Assembly (NCBI GenBank): GCA_002480735.1
Contig: DLCS01000293.1
Span: 1-14,231 of the forward strand
Source: Bacillaceae bacterium UBA7792
GTDB lineage: Bacteria; Bacillota; Bacilli; Bacillales; Cytobacillaceae
Length of the DNA: 14,231 nt
Direction of reading: 5' to 3'
Notes under the pieces: generated by a model
Told to the model about the DNA's origin: nothing
Databases searched by the model: none
The model's input: only the letters and a program-made list of their open reading frames with translations
Made by a program: the position numbers and the translations under genes
Shown: positions 1-7,146 of the stretch, piece by piece
Position numbering within the stretch: the stretch's first letter is position 1
How the letters are laid out: each line of letters opens with the position of its first letter

Positions 1-182
1 CGACTCTTTACTTGTTGGATAATGTCGATTAATACGATCGCCTCCGCTCCAAAGCTTGATGCATATACGATTCTTTCCTCAGGAAAATTCCGATAGGCCC
101 ACTTGACGACTTCTTTCGCTCCTTTCGTCTCTTCATCGATTGTAAAATGGGGTGAACCGTATTGCTTAAGAAGATCATCCAT
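1..182 (-). CDS. cysH: PAPS/APS reductase CysH, N-terminal 60 codons (runs off left edge)
   Basis: This is the start of a phosphoadenylyl- or adenylyl-sulfate reductase, the enzyme that makes sulfite for the sulfite reductase encoded just upstream. The translated N-terminus contains KEVVKWAYRNF followed by RIVYASSFGAEAIVLIDII. The latter matches the first nucleotide-binding strand and loop of the family (VYACSFGxEGxVLxD in Bacillus CysH). The ATG at 182 sits 6 nt after a GGGAGGG ribosome binding site and 21 nt after the cysI stop, so the gene is probably co-transcribed with cysJI. The catalytic C-terminus and the cysteine pairs that distinguish APS from PAPS reductases lie outside the window, so substrate preference cannot be judged. 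Family assignment is fairly sure despite the short stretch. Confidence 0.85.
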   Translation of the reverse strand, partial: MDDLLKQYGSPHFTIDEETKGAKEVVKWAYRNFPEERIVYASSFGAEAIVLIDIIQQVKS

Positions 183-203
183 CAGAAACCCTCCCTTCCC
201 TTC

Positions 204-1922
204 CTAATGATGGAAATTTGCACCATCCGTTGTTTCCTTTACAATTCCCACCCGAATGACGAAATCTCCAAAACGTTCCTTATCCCGTCTTTCTTTGGCA
301 TAACGGGATAAAAGTACGGTTAGCTCCTTCAGAATTTCCTCCTCGGCAATATTCTCACGATAGATTTTACTTAAGCGGCTGCCATCAAAGGCAGCGCCCA
401 AATACATGTTATACCTTCCAATCGACTTTCCGATAAAACCGATTTCCCCTAACGCATGACGGGCACATCCATTCGGACAGCCAGTCATGCGGATTGTGAT
501 CTCCTCATCTCGTAGACCATTCTCATCGATGATCCGCTCAATCTTGTCAATGAGAGTTGGCAAATACCTCTCTGCTTCTGCCATCGCTAGCCCGCATGTT
601 GGCAAGGCGACACATGCGATGGAGTTTCTTCTTAATGCACGAGCATAGCTCTCATCATGCAAACCATATTTATCCAGTAGACGATGAATGTCTTCCTTGC
701 CTTCTTCCGATACGTTAGCAATAATCAAATTTTGATTCGGGGTGATGATAAATTGCCCCTTATGCTTTCTAGCAATCTCTCGAAGTCCTGTTTTGGGCTT
801 GAAGCGTTCTGTGTCCTTCACCCTTCCCCCTTCAATGAAAAGGGTGTAATGCCATCTTCCTCCTGTCCCTTTCACCCAGCCATAGCGATCACCATTATGC
901 TCAAAATGAATGGGCTTCGCCTCCTCCAAATTCCACCCGAGGCGCTGTTGGAGCTCATTCTTCACTGCTTCGATCCCAAGGCGGTCCACAGTATACTTGA
1001 AACGAGCATTTTTGCGAATGGAGCGATTGCCATAATCGCGCTGAATGGTGATGATTTTTTCGGCTACATCATTTAATTGCTCTGGCTTACAGAAGCCAAT
1101 CACTTTTGCAAGCTGGGGATAGGTTTCCACATCTCCATGGGTCATGCCCATCCCACCACCAATTGCGACATTGAAGCCTACTAAGCTTTCATTCTCAACA
1201 ACTGCAATAAAGCCGATATCCTGTGAAAAAACATCCACGTCATTTGAAGGCGGAACAGCAATCCCAATCTTAAACTTCCGCGGCAAATAGACAGGGCTGT
1301 ACATTGGTTCCCCTTCATCTATTTCTGGTGTTCCAAAAACCTTCTCGTCATCTAGCCAAATTTCGTGATATGCTCTCGTTCGTGGCAATAGACCGTTGCT
1401 TAAATTTTTCGACCATTCATATACTTCGGCATGAATTTCTGATTGATAGGGATTGGCGCTGCACATCACATTTCGATTGACGTCTCCACATGCAGCAATC
1501 GTATCCATCAATGCCCGATTTATTTCCTGCATCGTTTGTTTCATATTCCACTTCAAAATGCCATGCAGCTGAAAGGTCTGGCGTGTCGTTAACTTTAAGG
1601 AGTGATTCCCATATTTCTCTGAAAGCTCATCCATAACAAGCCATTGCTCAGGGGTTGCCACCCCACCAGGTAAGCGCACACGGATCATGAATTGGTAGGC
1701 AGGCTCAAGCTTTTGCTTTTGTCGTTCGTTGCGCAGATCCCGATCATCCTGAAGATAACTACCATGAAATTTTAGCAGTACATTCGAAGGATCCGATAGC
1801 CCTGCATGAAGTCTATCTGCCATCTCCTCCTTTAGTGTTCCCCGTAGAAAGTTGCTCTCTTTTTTTAACTGCTCATTCTTACTTGGAGGTCCTTTAGGAG
1901 CCTGTAAATGATCTCTACTCAT
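204..1922 (-). CDS. cysI: Sulfite reductase [NADPH] hemoprotein beta subunit
   Basis: CysI reduces sulfite to sulfide with six electrons supplied by CysJ, using a siroheme coupled to a [4Fe-4S] cluster in the cytoplasm. The four cluster ligands are intact as CVALPTC (C437, C443) and GCPNGC (C482, C486), nearly the same positions as in E. coli CysI. Sulfite and siroheme contact motifs are also visible: [20 protein letters not shown] and LPRKFKIG. I chose the ATG at 1922 (572 aa) because the GGAG at 1931-1934 lies 8 nt upstream. The in-frame TTG at 1928 is only 2 nt from it. Length matches the Bacillus protein (about 571 aa). It lies 54 nt downstream of the cysJ stop and 21 nt before cysH, giving the order cysJ-cysI-cysH. 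Confidence 0.97.
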   Translation of the reverse strand: MSRDHLQAPKGPPSKNEQLKKESNFLRGTLKEEMADRLHAGLSDPSNVLLKFHGSYLQDDRDLRNERQKQKLEPAYQFMIRVRLPGGVATPEQWLVMDELSEKYGNHSLKLTTRQTFQLHGILKWNMKQTMQEINRALMDTIAACGDVNRNVMCSANPYQSEIHAEVYEWSKNLSNGLLPRTRAYHEIWLDDEKVFGTPEIDEGEPMYSPVYLPRKFKIGIAVPPSNDVDVFSQDIGFIAVVENESLVGFNVAIGGGMGMTHGDVETYPQLAKVIGFCKPEQLNDVAEKIITIQRDYGNRSIRKNARFKYTVDRLGIEAVKNELQQRLGWNLEEAKPIHFEHNGDRYGWVKGTGGRWHYTLFIEGGRVKDTERFKPKTGLREIARKHKGQFIITPNQNLIIANVSEEGKEDIHRLLDKYGLHDESYARALRRNSIACVALPTCGLAMAEAERYLPTLIDKIERIIDENGLRDEEITIRMTGCPNGCARHALGEIGFIGKSIGRYNMYLGAAFDGSRLSKIYRENIAEEEILKELTVLLSRYAKERRDKERFGDFVIRVGIVKETTDGANFHH

Positions 1923-1976
1923 ATTCAAATCTCCTCTCTAGGATTTATTGGTTCATCTCATAAGTCTTTCTTCTCT

Positions 1977-3758
1977 CTAATACACATCGCGCTGGTATCT
2001 TCGCTGCTTTTGCATATCAGCTAGATAAGCTTCTGCTTCCTCGCGACTGTACGCACCCTCCTGAGCGATGATTTCGATCAGTGCTTGATGAACATCCTTT
2101 GCCATCTTTTTTTCATCACCGCAAATATAGACAACAGCACCTTCTTCTAACCAGGAGAAAATTTCCTTACTCTCTTCAAGCATGCGGTGCTGAACATACA
2201 CTTTTTCTTCCTGATCTCGAGAAAAAGCTACAGTTAATCTAGTCAGAATCCCGTTCCTTAACCATTGATTCCATTCAGTTTGATAAAGGAAATCCGTCAT
2301 GAAATGCTGATCACCAAAGAAGAGCCAAGCCTTCCCATCATAACCGAGTTCCTCCCGCTCTTGTAGAAATGCACGGTATGGAGCCACTCCTGTTCCAGGG
2401 CCAATCATAATGATTGGAACCTGAGGATCCTTAGGTAAGCGGAAATTATCATTTTCTTGGACAAAGACGGAAACTTTCTCACCAAGCTCAAGGCGTTCAG
2501 CCAAGTAACAGGAGCATACGCCCTTCCGTTCACGTTCATGATCTGTGTATCTTACCGTCCCAACCGTTAAATGAACCTCATCCGGATAAGCCTTTACGCT
2601 ACTCGCAATTGAATACAGTCGAGGTGGGATTTTTCTAAGAATCGACACAAATTCCTCCGCTGTATCCCCCCAGCATCCTACGTCCCGGACCAAATCGAGA
2701 AGGTCTCGACCCTTTAAGTAAGCCTTCCAATCCTTTTCATTGGAAAGTAGGGTGGCTAGTGCTTCATTCTGTGTGAGCTCAACGACTTTTTGTAATAGAG
2801 GTTTTGTTAGAACAGTAATTTCATAGTAGCTTGTGAGCGCTTCTCTTAAACTCACTCGGTCGCCTTGCTTTTGAATTGGGACTGATTCCTCTGGGCTCCA
2901 TTTCAGTTCCTCAATAAGCTCAGCAACGAGAGCTGGATCGTTTTTTGGAAAAATTCCAAGACTATCCCCTGGTTGATAGGTTAGTCCAGATCCTGCAAGG
3001 GATAACTCTAAATGACGGGTCTCTTTTGCTGAACCTCTGCCATTTAGGTTGATGTTTTCCAACACTTCAGCTTGGTAAGGATGGCTGCGGGAATAAGATG
3101 AGACTGCCTGCTCCTGGAGTGGTAATGAGTGTTGAACCTCCTCAGCCATTCCCTCTTGTTCTTCTAAACTGTGAATCACTCCTTCAAGCCATTCGGATGC
3201 GGGCTCCTCAAAATCTACGTCACAGTCAAATCGTGGATAGAGCCGGACACCCCCAAGCTCCTCCAGGCGCTTATCGAATTCTTTCCCTACCTGACAAAAA
3301 TATTCATAGGAGCTATCGCCAAGAGCGAGGACAGAATAGGAAAGTCCGTCAAGCTTCGGTGCCCGCTTACCATGCAGATACTCATGGAAAAGGACTGCAT
3401 TGTCTGGTGGATCGCCTTCCCCGTGAGTACTGATAATGATTAAAAGATTCCGCACCTTTTTTAATTGATTCGCTTTAAAATCATTCATCGCCTCAATATG
3501 AACCTGATAGCCCTTTTCTTCTAATGCCTTTCCTGCCTTTTTCGCAAGCCCCTGTGAATTGCCTGTTTGCGATCCATACAAGATCGTCACCTCTTTTGAA
3601 CGATTTTGTGCCACAGGGCGTGTCTTCGTTTCAGTAGCAGAACAGGCAAAAAAACCGCTAAGCCAGATCTTTTGCGTAGGCGTCAGGGACTCTAAAAGTT
3701 CATTGAGAAGCGCCGACTGCTTTGCATTAAAAGGACTATTTCCTACTTGAAGTTGCAA
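1977..3758 (-). CDS. cysJ: Sulfite reductase [NADPH] flavoprotein alpha subunit
   Basis: CysJ passes electrons from NADPH through FAD and FMN to the CysI hemoprotein. Domains in order: a flavodoxin-like FMN domain (YGSQTGN from residue 61, STHGEGDPPDN from 110, then LALGDSSYEYFC), an FAD domain of the cytochrome P450 reductase type (RLYSIASS from 380, GVCSCYLAERL) and an NADPH domain (GPGTGVAPYRAFLQER from 453, VYICGDEKKMAKDV). The C-terminus RYQRDVY is the usual CysJ ending. The start is TTG at 3758, 7-8 nt after a GGGGTGA ribosome binding site, and the N-terminus MQLQVGNSPFN agrees with Bacillus CysJ. At 593 aa it is full length. It is the first gene of the operon and is divergent from cysL, whose product probably activates it. 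Confidence 0.97.
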   Translation of the reverse strand: MQLQVGNSPFNAKQSALLNELLESLTPTQKIWLSGFFACSATETKTRPVAQNRSKEVTILYGSQTGNSQGLAKKAGKALEEKGYQVHIEAMNDFKANQLKKVRNLLIIISTHGEGDPPDNAVLFHEYLHGKRAPKLDGLSYSVLALGDSSYEYFCQVGKEFDKRLEELGGVRLYPRFDCDVDFEEPASEWLEGVIHSLEEQEGMAEEVQHSLPLQEQAVSSYSRSHPYQAEVLENINLNGRGSAKETRHLELSLAGSGLTYQPGDSLGIFPKNDPALVAELIEELKWSPEESVPIQKQGDRVSLREALTSYYEITVLTKPLLQKVVELTQNEALATLLSNEKDWKAYLKGRDLLDLVRDVGCWGDTAEEFVSILRKIPPRLYSIASSVKAYPDEVHLTVGTVRYTDHERERKGVCSCYLAERLELGEKVSVFVQENDNFRLPKDPQVPIIMIGPGTGVAPYRAFLQEREELGYDGKAWLFFGDQHFMTDFLYQTEWNQWLRNGILTRLTVAFSRDQEEKVYVQHRMLEESKEIFSWLEEGAVVYICGDEKKMAKDVHQALIEIIAQEGAYSREEAEAYLADMQKQRRYQRDVY

Positions 3759-3799
3759 CTTTATTCACCCCACAAAAAGATTCTCTTTCGAAACAAGAT

Positions 3800-3874
3800 A
3801 TGATACGATGAACATATCTTTACTTTTCCTATCAAATAAGTTGGTTTTATTTCTAAAAAAATATGAAACTTATT
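3800..3874 (-). promoter_or_regulatory. Candidate cysJ promoter with LysR-type inverted repeat
   Basis: On the minus strand a TATCAT hexamer (3800-3805) can serve as -10, but the hexamer 17 nt upstream is GAAAAG, a poor -35. This fits a promoter that needs an activator. A perfect 8-bp inverted repeat, AATAAGTT (3835-3842) and AACTTATT (3867-3874), lies upstream. If transcription starts near 3793, its arms fall at about -42 to -49 and -74 to -81, the usual spacing for a LysR-type activator. The repeat is read directly; assigning it to the cysL product is inference. Confidence 0.45.
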
Positions 3875-3920
3875 ATTTCAAAACTGTAACGGAGAAAAGG
3901 GCATATGTAAAATCATTTTT

Positions 3921-3939
3921 CATAATGATGATCATTAAC
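3921..3939. promoter_or_regulatory. Fur-box-like palindrome in front of cysL
   Basis: The 19 bases CATAATGATGATCATTAAC match the classical 19-bp Fur consensus (GATAATGATAATCATTATC) at 16 positions, and 3923-3937 is a perfect palindrome around G3930. The site ends 26 nt before the cysL ATG and overlaps CATAAT (3921-3926), the best -10 candidate for that gene. It could be a Fur-family operator. Because LysR regulators often bind palindromes at their own promoters, a CysL autoregulatory site is the main alternative. Confidence 0.45.
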
Positions 3940-3965
3940 ATTCCTAATAGTAAGGTGGGTGCTTG

Positions 3966-4859
3966 ATGCAAATAGAAGAACTAAGAACCTTGGTTACTCT
4001 GGCAGAGGTCAAAAATTTCACAAAAACAGCTGAAATCCGCTTGATGTCACAGCCGACAGTGAGCCTACATATTAAGAATTTGGAGCAGGAGTTTCAAACA
4101 GAGTTATTTCAGCGTTCACCAAAATTCCTGAACATTACTCCAAATGGTCAGCTGTTAGTGGAGCGTGCCAAACAAATCATTGACCTCTATGAACAAGCCA
4201 AAAGAGACATTCTCGAATTACAGGAAGAGATAAAAGGGACTTTAAGAATAGGAGCCAGTTATACAATCGGAGAATATTTACTCCCCTCTCTTCTGTCCGA
4301 TCTCCAACGTAAGTACCAAAAGCTCGAAATTGAAGTAATGATTGGCAATACTGAAGAAATAGTTGATTCTATCAGACAGTTCAAGCTCGAAATCGGTTTG
4401 ATTGATGACCAGATGGATGATAAGGAGCTAGAAGTCATCCCTTTTATGGATGATCAATTAGTCATCCTTGCTTCACCTGATCATCCGTTAGCTCGGAAAT
4501 CATCGATTGACCTTAAGGATTTACATAATCAATCTTGGATTACTCAAGAAATGGGTTCTGGGACTCGTGAATTATTAATGGGGATGCTTGATCGAAATGG
4601 ATTATCGGTAAAATCAATGCTTTCTGTTAACAGTACTCAAGTGATTAAAGAATGTGTCAAGAATGGTCTCGGTTTATCGCTCTTATCTGTACGCGCCATA
4701 GCAAGGGATTTGGCAGAAAAACAATTATCGCTCATTCAAGTGAATGAGCTTGACTTTAGTAGCTCTTTTTCCTATATCTATTCACCCGTCATGCAGGAGA
4801 AAAAGAATGTGCAGGCGTTTATTGAAGCTGTGGATGAAAAGTGGAAGTTCGAGGGATGA
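3966..4859 (+). CDS. cysL: LysR-type transcriptional regulator, CysL-like activator of cysJI
   Basis: This is a LysR-family regulator of 297 aa. The N-terminal winged helix-turn-helix spans about residues 1-60, with the recognition region around FTKTAEIRLMSQPTVSLHIK and the following wing LNITPNG. A linker helix (about 60-85) leads to a substrate-binding-protein-like effector domain from about residue 90. I chose the ATG at 3966 because AAGGTGG ends 7 nt upstream; the in-frame TTG at 3963 is closer to it. Bacillus CysL (YwfK, 299 aa) is divergent from cysJI and activates it, and the same divergent layout here makes this the probable function. The specific name therefore rests on context as well as family. 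The gene ends in a perfect bidirectional terminator. Confidence 0.88.
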   Translation: MQIEELRTLVTLAEVKNFTKTAEIRLMSQPTVSLHIKNLEQEFQTELFQRSPKFLNITPNGQLLVERAKQIIDLYEQAKRDILELQEEIKGTLRIGASYTIGEYLLPSLLSDLQRKYQKLEIEVMIGNTEEIVDSIRQFKLEIGLIDDQMDDKELEVIPFMDDQLVILASPDHPLARKSSIDLKDLHNQSWITQEMGSGTRELLMGMLDRNGLSVKSMLSVNSTQVIKECVKNGLGLSLLSVRAIARDLAEKQLSLIQVNELDFSSSFSYIYSPVMQEKKNVQAFIEAVDEKWKFEG

Positions 4860-4900
4860 ACGTTTTCGTTGTTAAAGACTTGAATTCTTAATAAACAGCA

Positions 4901-4928
4901 AAAAAAGCTGCAAATTTGCAGCTTTTTT
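4901..4928. terminator. Bidirectional intrinsic terminator between cysL and the 38-aa gene
   Basis: A perfect 14+14 inverted repeat: A6 then GCTGCAAA at 4901-4914, and its complement ending in T6 at 4915-4928. The U-run works on either strand, so it can stop cysL (plus) and the small gene ending at 4931 (minus). Confidence 0.92.
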
Positions 4929-4930
4929 AT

Positions 4931-5047
4931 CTATTCTTCATGTCTCCCAACACAACGCTCACACTCATAATGAATTGATTTTTGCTTTTCCTTAAATTCT
5001 CCTCCACACTCAACACATTCCTTAATAATTGGGTTTGTTTCCATCAT
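4931..5047 (-). CDS. 38-aa protein with two CxxC pairs (zinc-ribbon-like)
   Basis: A short gene coding for 38 residues. The protein has CVEC at residues 11-14 and CERC at 29-32, separated by a charged segment (GGEFKEKQKSIHYE), and ends in GRHEE. Two CxxC knuckles 14 residues apart suggest a single structural zinc site, as in small zinc-ribbon proteins of Bacillus. I do not recognise a specific family and propose no function. Support for coding is strong: AGGAGG (5055-5060) lies 7 nt before the first ATG at 5047, with a second ATG in tandem at 5044. A promoter lies just upstream and a terminator starts 2 nt after the stop codon, so the gene is a single-gene transcription unit. Confidence 0.85.
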   Translation of the reverse strand: MMETNPIIKECVECGGEFKEKQKSIHYECERCVGRHEE

Positions 5048-5082
5048 TTTTATTCCTCCTACCGTTTCATTTTGTTATCTCC

Positions 5083-5112
5083 ATTGTACTATAACAGAAT
5101 ATAATTTGTAAA
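5083..5112 (-). promoter_or_regulatory. Sigma-A-like promoter of the 38-aa gene
   Basis: On the minus strand, TTTACA (5107-5112) and TACAAT (5083-5088) are separated by 18 nt, each one mismatch from consensus. The expected start near 5076 gives a 5' leader of about 30 nt containing the AGGAGG. Confidence 0.6.
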
Positions 5113-5122
5113 TACTGTTATA
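5090..5122. promoter_or_regulatory. Inverted repeat over the promoter of the 38-aa gene (possible operator)
   Basis: TATAACAG (5090-5097) and CTGTTATA (5115-5122) form a perfect 8-bp inverted repeat with a 17-nt spacer. The arms bracket the -35 element and touch the -10. Such placement suits a repressor site, but AT-rich DNA gives chance repeats and no cognate regulator is visible. Confidence 0.35.
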
Positions 5123-5144
5123 TAACTTTTTTAGATTTTTTCTA

Positions 5145-5175
5145 ATTAAAAATAACCCCGATAATTTACCGAGGT
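5145..5175 (-). terminator. Terminator after the 29-codon reading frame
   Basis: On the minus strand ACCTCGGTA (5167-5175) pairs with TATCGGGGT (5155-5163), 9 bp with two G-U pairs and a 3-nt loop, followed by TATTTTTAATT. It lies 9 nt after the stop codon at 5185, which supports that short frame being or having been a transcribed gene. Confidence 0.65.
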
Positions 5176-5184
5176 CATCATTGA

Positions 5185-5274
5185 TCACTCAAATTTCTCT
5201 GGAAACTGTTTGATAATCTCTTCTGTTAGAATATCTCCAAAGTGGATCAAATGGGTTTCATTCAAATCAGCCGT
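5185..5274 (-). pseudogene. 29-codon frame with a good ribosome binding site but ACG at the start position
   Basis: The frame reads TADLNETHLIHFGD then ILTEEIIKQFPEKFE and stops at 5185. AAAAGGAGAT (5281-5290) places GGAG exactly 8 nt before ACG at 5272-5274, where an ATG would be expected, and a terminator follows the stop. This looks like a small gene whose start codon mutated from ATG to ACG. Alternatives are weak initiation at ACG, or at the TTG at 5265, which is 17 nt from the ribosome binding site. I do not recognise the family, and the unit could be an expressed small protein. Confidence 0.45.
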
Positions 5275-5409
5275 CTTAATATCTCCTTTTTATATTTTTT
5301 CCATTTTTAGTATTCATAAAAACGATTTTCTTATGCTGCTATCTTGATTATTTCTAAAGAAGAAATGCCATATTAAAGGTAGGAGTTGACAGAAAGGGGA
5401 AGAAATCAA

Positions 5410-5712
5410 ATGGAATATTTGCCACGAGAACAGATTATTCAGGCCCTGCAAGAGCCATTTCAATCCTATATTGAAAAATACGGCATTGACGATATTGGAA
5501 TTTTTGAAGAAGAGGGCCAGGACAATATTTATTATATGGGCTACACAGTGAAAAAGGATGGCAAAACCTATCATATTCATTCAACCTTCAGAAAGGATCA
5601 TGAACAAGAACTTGCTCCGATCAATAATTTGTGGACAATTGAAACCGATGATCCCGATGGAAAGGACTCAACTGGCTTCACAAGCCTTGAAAATGCATTT
5701 CGTGAATTATAA
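5410..5712 (+). CDS. Conserved hypothetical protein, 100 aa (possibly DUF5634)
   Basis: A small, acidic, soluble protein of 100 aa with no signal peptide or membrane segment. It starts MEYLPREQIIQALQEP and carries IDDIGIFEEEGQ, YYMGYTVKKDGKTYHIH and a C-terminal FTSLENAFREL. From memory it resembles the Bacillus family labelled DUF5634, a tentative match; no function is known to me. I chose the ATG at 5410, about 10 nt after AAAGGGG (5393-5399). The upstream in-frame TTG at 5386 directly abuts a GGAG and is not usable. The gene stands alone between minus-strand genes, and the hairpin at 5730-5762 follows its stop by 18 nt. Confidence 0.75.
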   Translation: MEYLPREQIIQALQEPFQSYIEKYGIDDIGIFEEEGQDNIYYMGYTVKKDGKTYHIHSTFRKDHEQELAPINNLWTIETDDPDGKDSTGFTSLENAFREL

Positions 5713-5729
5713 AAATCCAAAGAAATAAA

Positions 5730-5762
5730 AACACCACCCGTTTAGCAAAATCGGGTGGTGTT
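5730..5762. terminator. Terminator shared by the 100-aa gene and the MFS gene
   Basis: AACACCACCCG (5730-5740) and CGGGTGGTGTT (5752-5762) form an 11-bp GC-rich stem. The minus-strand tail is GTTTTTATTTC, so it best terminates the transporter gene, but it can also act weakly in the plus direction. Confidence 0.85.
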
Positions 5763-5770
5763 AATCATTC

Positions 5771-7033
5771 CTATAGATCCTGGACCTTTGATTCAACGAT
5801 GGGTACATTCATCTTCTCCTTCGCAAAAAAGAGGAGTAAGACAAATCCAATGCCGGCTAGAACAGCATAAATAACAATTAGATTTTCATAATGGATGAAC
5901 TCTGAAACAAATCCAAACGTGAGATATCCGAGAGTTTGACCGATTTGTGTGGAATTCATATAAAGTGTAGTTGCCGTCCCTTGTGCTTCTGGAATAAAAT
6001 CCTGAAAATATGAAATAGCAATGCCAGCCGTAATCGATACCTGAGCCGCGCTAAGAATTTGCAACGGATAAATTTGCCATGTCTCACTGACGAAACTGAA
6101 CAAAATGAAATAGATTGTCGCAATAAAAAAACCGATTTTTACTAATAACCCATTATCCATTTTGGTTGCAAGAATTCCTACGGCAATCATAAAAGGAACC
6201 TCAAAAATGGGCGGAACACTAAAAATATAACCAACATCCATTTCCGACCCGTGAAGCACCTTTGTTACAAACTGTGGAACATTGAGCATATGAATGTTCA
6301 TCGCTGCTGCTAATAATAATGCTGCGACAAGGTATGATAATATATGCGGTCGAGCAAGATGTTTCCGAACTGCCAACGACTCCTTCGACGGTGTAGCTTG
6401 CTTCGGAACTTCTTTCAAAAAGAATAGAATCGTCATGAATGCGAAGAAGTATGCAGCCGAAACACAGAGAAAAAGTCCCTTAAACCCAATAATGACTAAA
6501 AGCCAAGCTCCTACTGCAGGTCCAACCGTCCAAGCAAGGGCAAAGAACATGCGCAGGACATTCATGATAAAAGGCGTTTCTTCACTCGGAATATTCGCAG
6601 CCTTCAACGCATCACGGGCATAAGCCCATAATTGTGGCACAGAAGCTGCTGTGGTTCCCAGCAGGAAAAACGCTGTAATCATGAGAGCGAAATAATCCCT
6701 CAATATGGCAAATAAGGCATAGCCCAAAACCCCAGTTAGAGAGGTAATAAGCAAAAGCTTTCGCCGGCTGGTTCTTGTATCGGAACGCTTTGCAATATAA
6801 CTACTAATCAATACACCTCCGATGGCCATGACCGTCATAAAAATTCCAAAGCCTGCATTGCTCATCCCTACTTCATCAATACCAAAAAGAGATGAAAATG
6901 GGGCAAAAAAGGATAAGGAAAACCCAAAAATGGTGTTAATGAGAAAGAGGACTGGAAAGGTAGGAATGCGAAACACATATAGAACTTTATCCTTTACACT
7001 GCTGTTCTTCACGAAGTACCACGATCCTAACAA
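5771..7033 (-). CDS. MFS transporter, SetA-like sugar efflux family
   Basis: An integral membrane protein of about 420 aa with roughly 12 hydrophobic segments and a hydrophilic central loop near residues 207-228. An MFS motif A-like loop, AKRSDTRTSRRK, lies at 81-92. Several stretches resemble the sugar efflux transporters SetA/SetB: SVPQLWAYARDAL (131-143), ALAWTVGPAVGAW (165-177), NVPQFVTKVL (251-260) and YFQDFIPEAQGTATTLYMN (342-360). By family it would export sugars or glycosides with protons; the actual substrate is unknown. The start is uncertain. TTG 7033 has no good ribosome binding site, and GTG 7012 (413 aa) has AGGA 12 nt upstream. It has its own promoter and terminator. Confidence 0.85.
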   Translation of the reverse strand: MLGSWYFVKNSSVKDKVLYVFRIPTFPVLFLINTIFGFSLSFFAPFSSLFGIDEVGMSNAGFGIFMTVMAIGGVLISSYIAKRSDTRTSRRKLLLITSLTGVLGYALFAILRDYFALMITAFFLLGTTAASVPQLWAYARDALKAANIPSEETPFIMNVLRMFFALAWTVGPAVGAWLLVIIGFKGLFLCVSAAYFFAFMTILFFLKEVPKQATPSKESLAVRKHLARPHILSYLVAALLLAAAMNIHMLNVPQFVTKVLHGSEMDVGYIFSVPPIFEVPFMIAVGILATKMDNGLLVKIGFFIATIYFILFSFVSETWQIYPLQILSAAQVSITAGIAISYFQDFIPEAQGTATTLYMNSTQIGQTLGYLTFGFVSEFIHYENLIVIYAVLAGIGFVLLLFFAKEKMNVPIVESKVQDL

Positions 7034-7054
7034 TTGAGAATAATTACGAATTCC

Positions 7055-7082
7055 ATTATAAACCCTATATTTCTGGTGTCTA
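7055..7082 (-). promoter_or_regulatory. Promoter of the MFS gene
   Basis: On the minus strand, TAGACA (7077-7082) and TATAAT (7055-7060) are 16 nt apart, one mismatch in total. The predicted start near 7048 leaves a short leader. Confidence 0.6.
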
Positions 7083-7090
7083 TAGATACC
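7075..7090. promoter_or_regulatory. Near-perfect palindrome over the -35 of the MFS gene
   Basis: GGTGTCTATAGATACC is a 16-bp palindrome with one mismatched pair, centred on TATA and covering the -35 hexamer. This suits a repressor operator. No regulator gene is adjacent. Confidence 0.4.
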
Positions 7091-7105
7091 ATCAAATGAA
7101 TATCA

Positions 7106-7138
7106 AAAAAGTCACCCTCTAATTGAAGGTGACTTTTT
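7106..7138 (-). terminator. Terminator of the polyamine operon
   Basis: AAAAAGTCACC (7106-7116) and GGTGACTTTTT (7128-7138) form an 11-bp stem. On the minus strand it ends in T6, 9 nt past the decarboxylase stop. Confidence 0.9.
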
Positions 7139-7146
7139 ATTTCATT

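Noticed and set aside
684..1076. Plus-strand open frame of 130 codons
   Set aside because: It lies wholly inside cysI on the other strand, whose conserved cluster cysteines prove the coding frame; no ribosome binding site.
3098..3443. Two overlapping plus-strand open frames inside cysJ
   Set aside because: They are antisense to the FMN domain and linker of cysJ and resemble no protein family.
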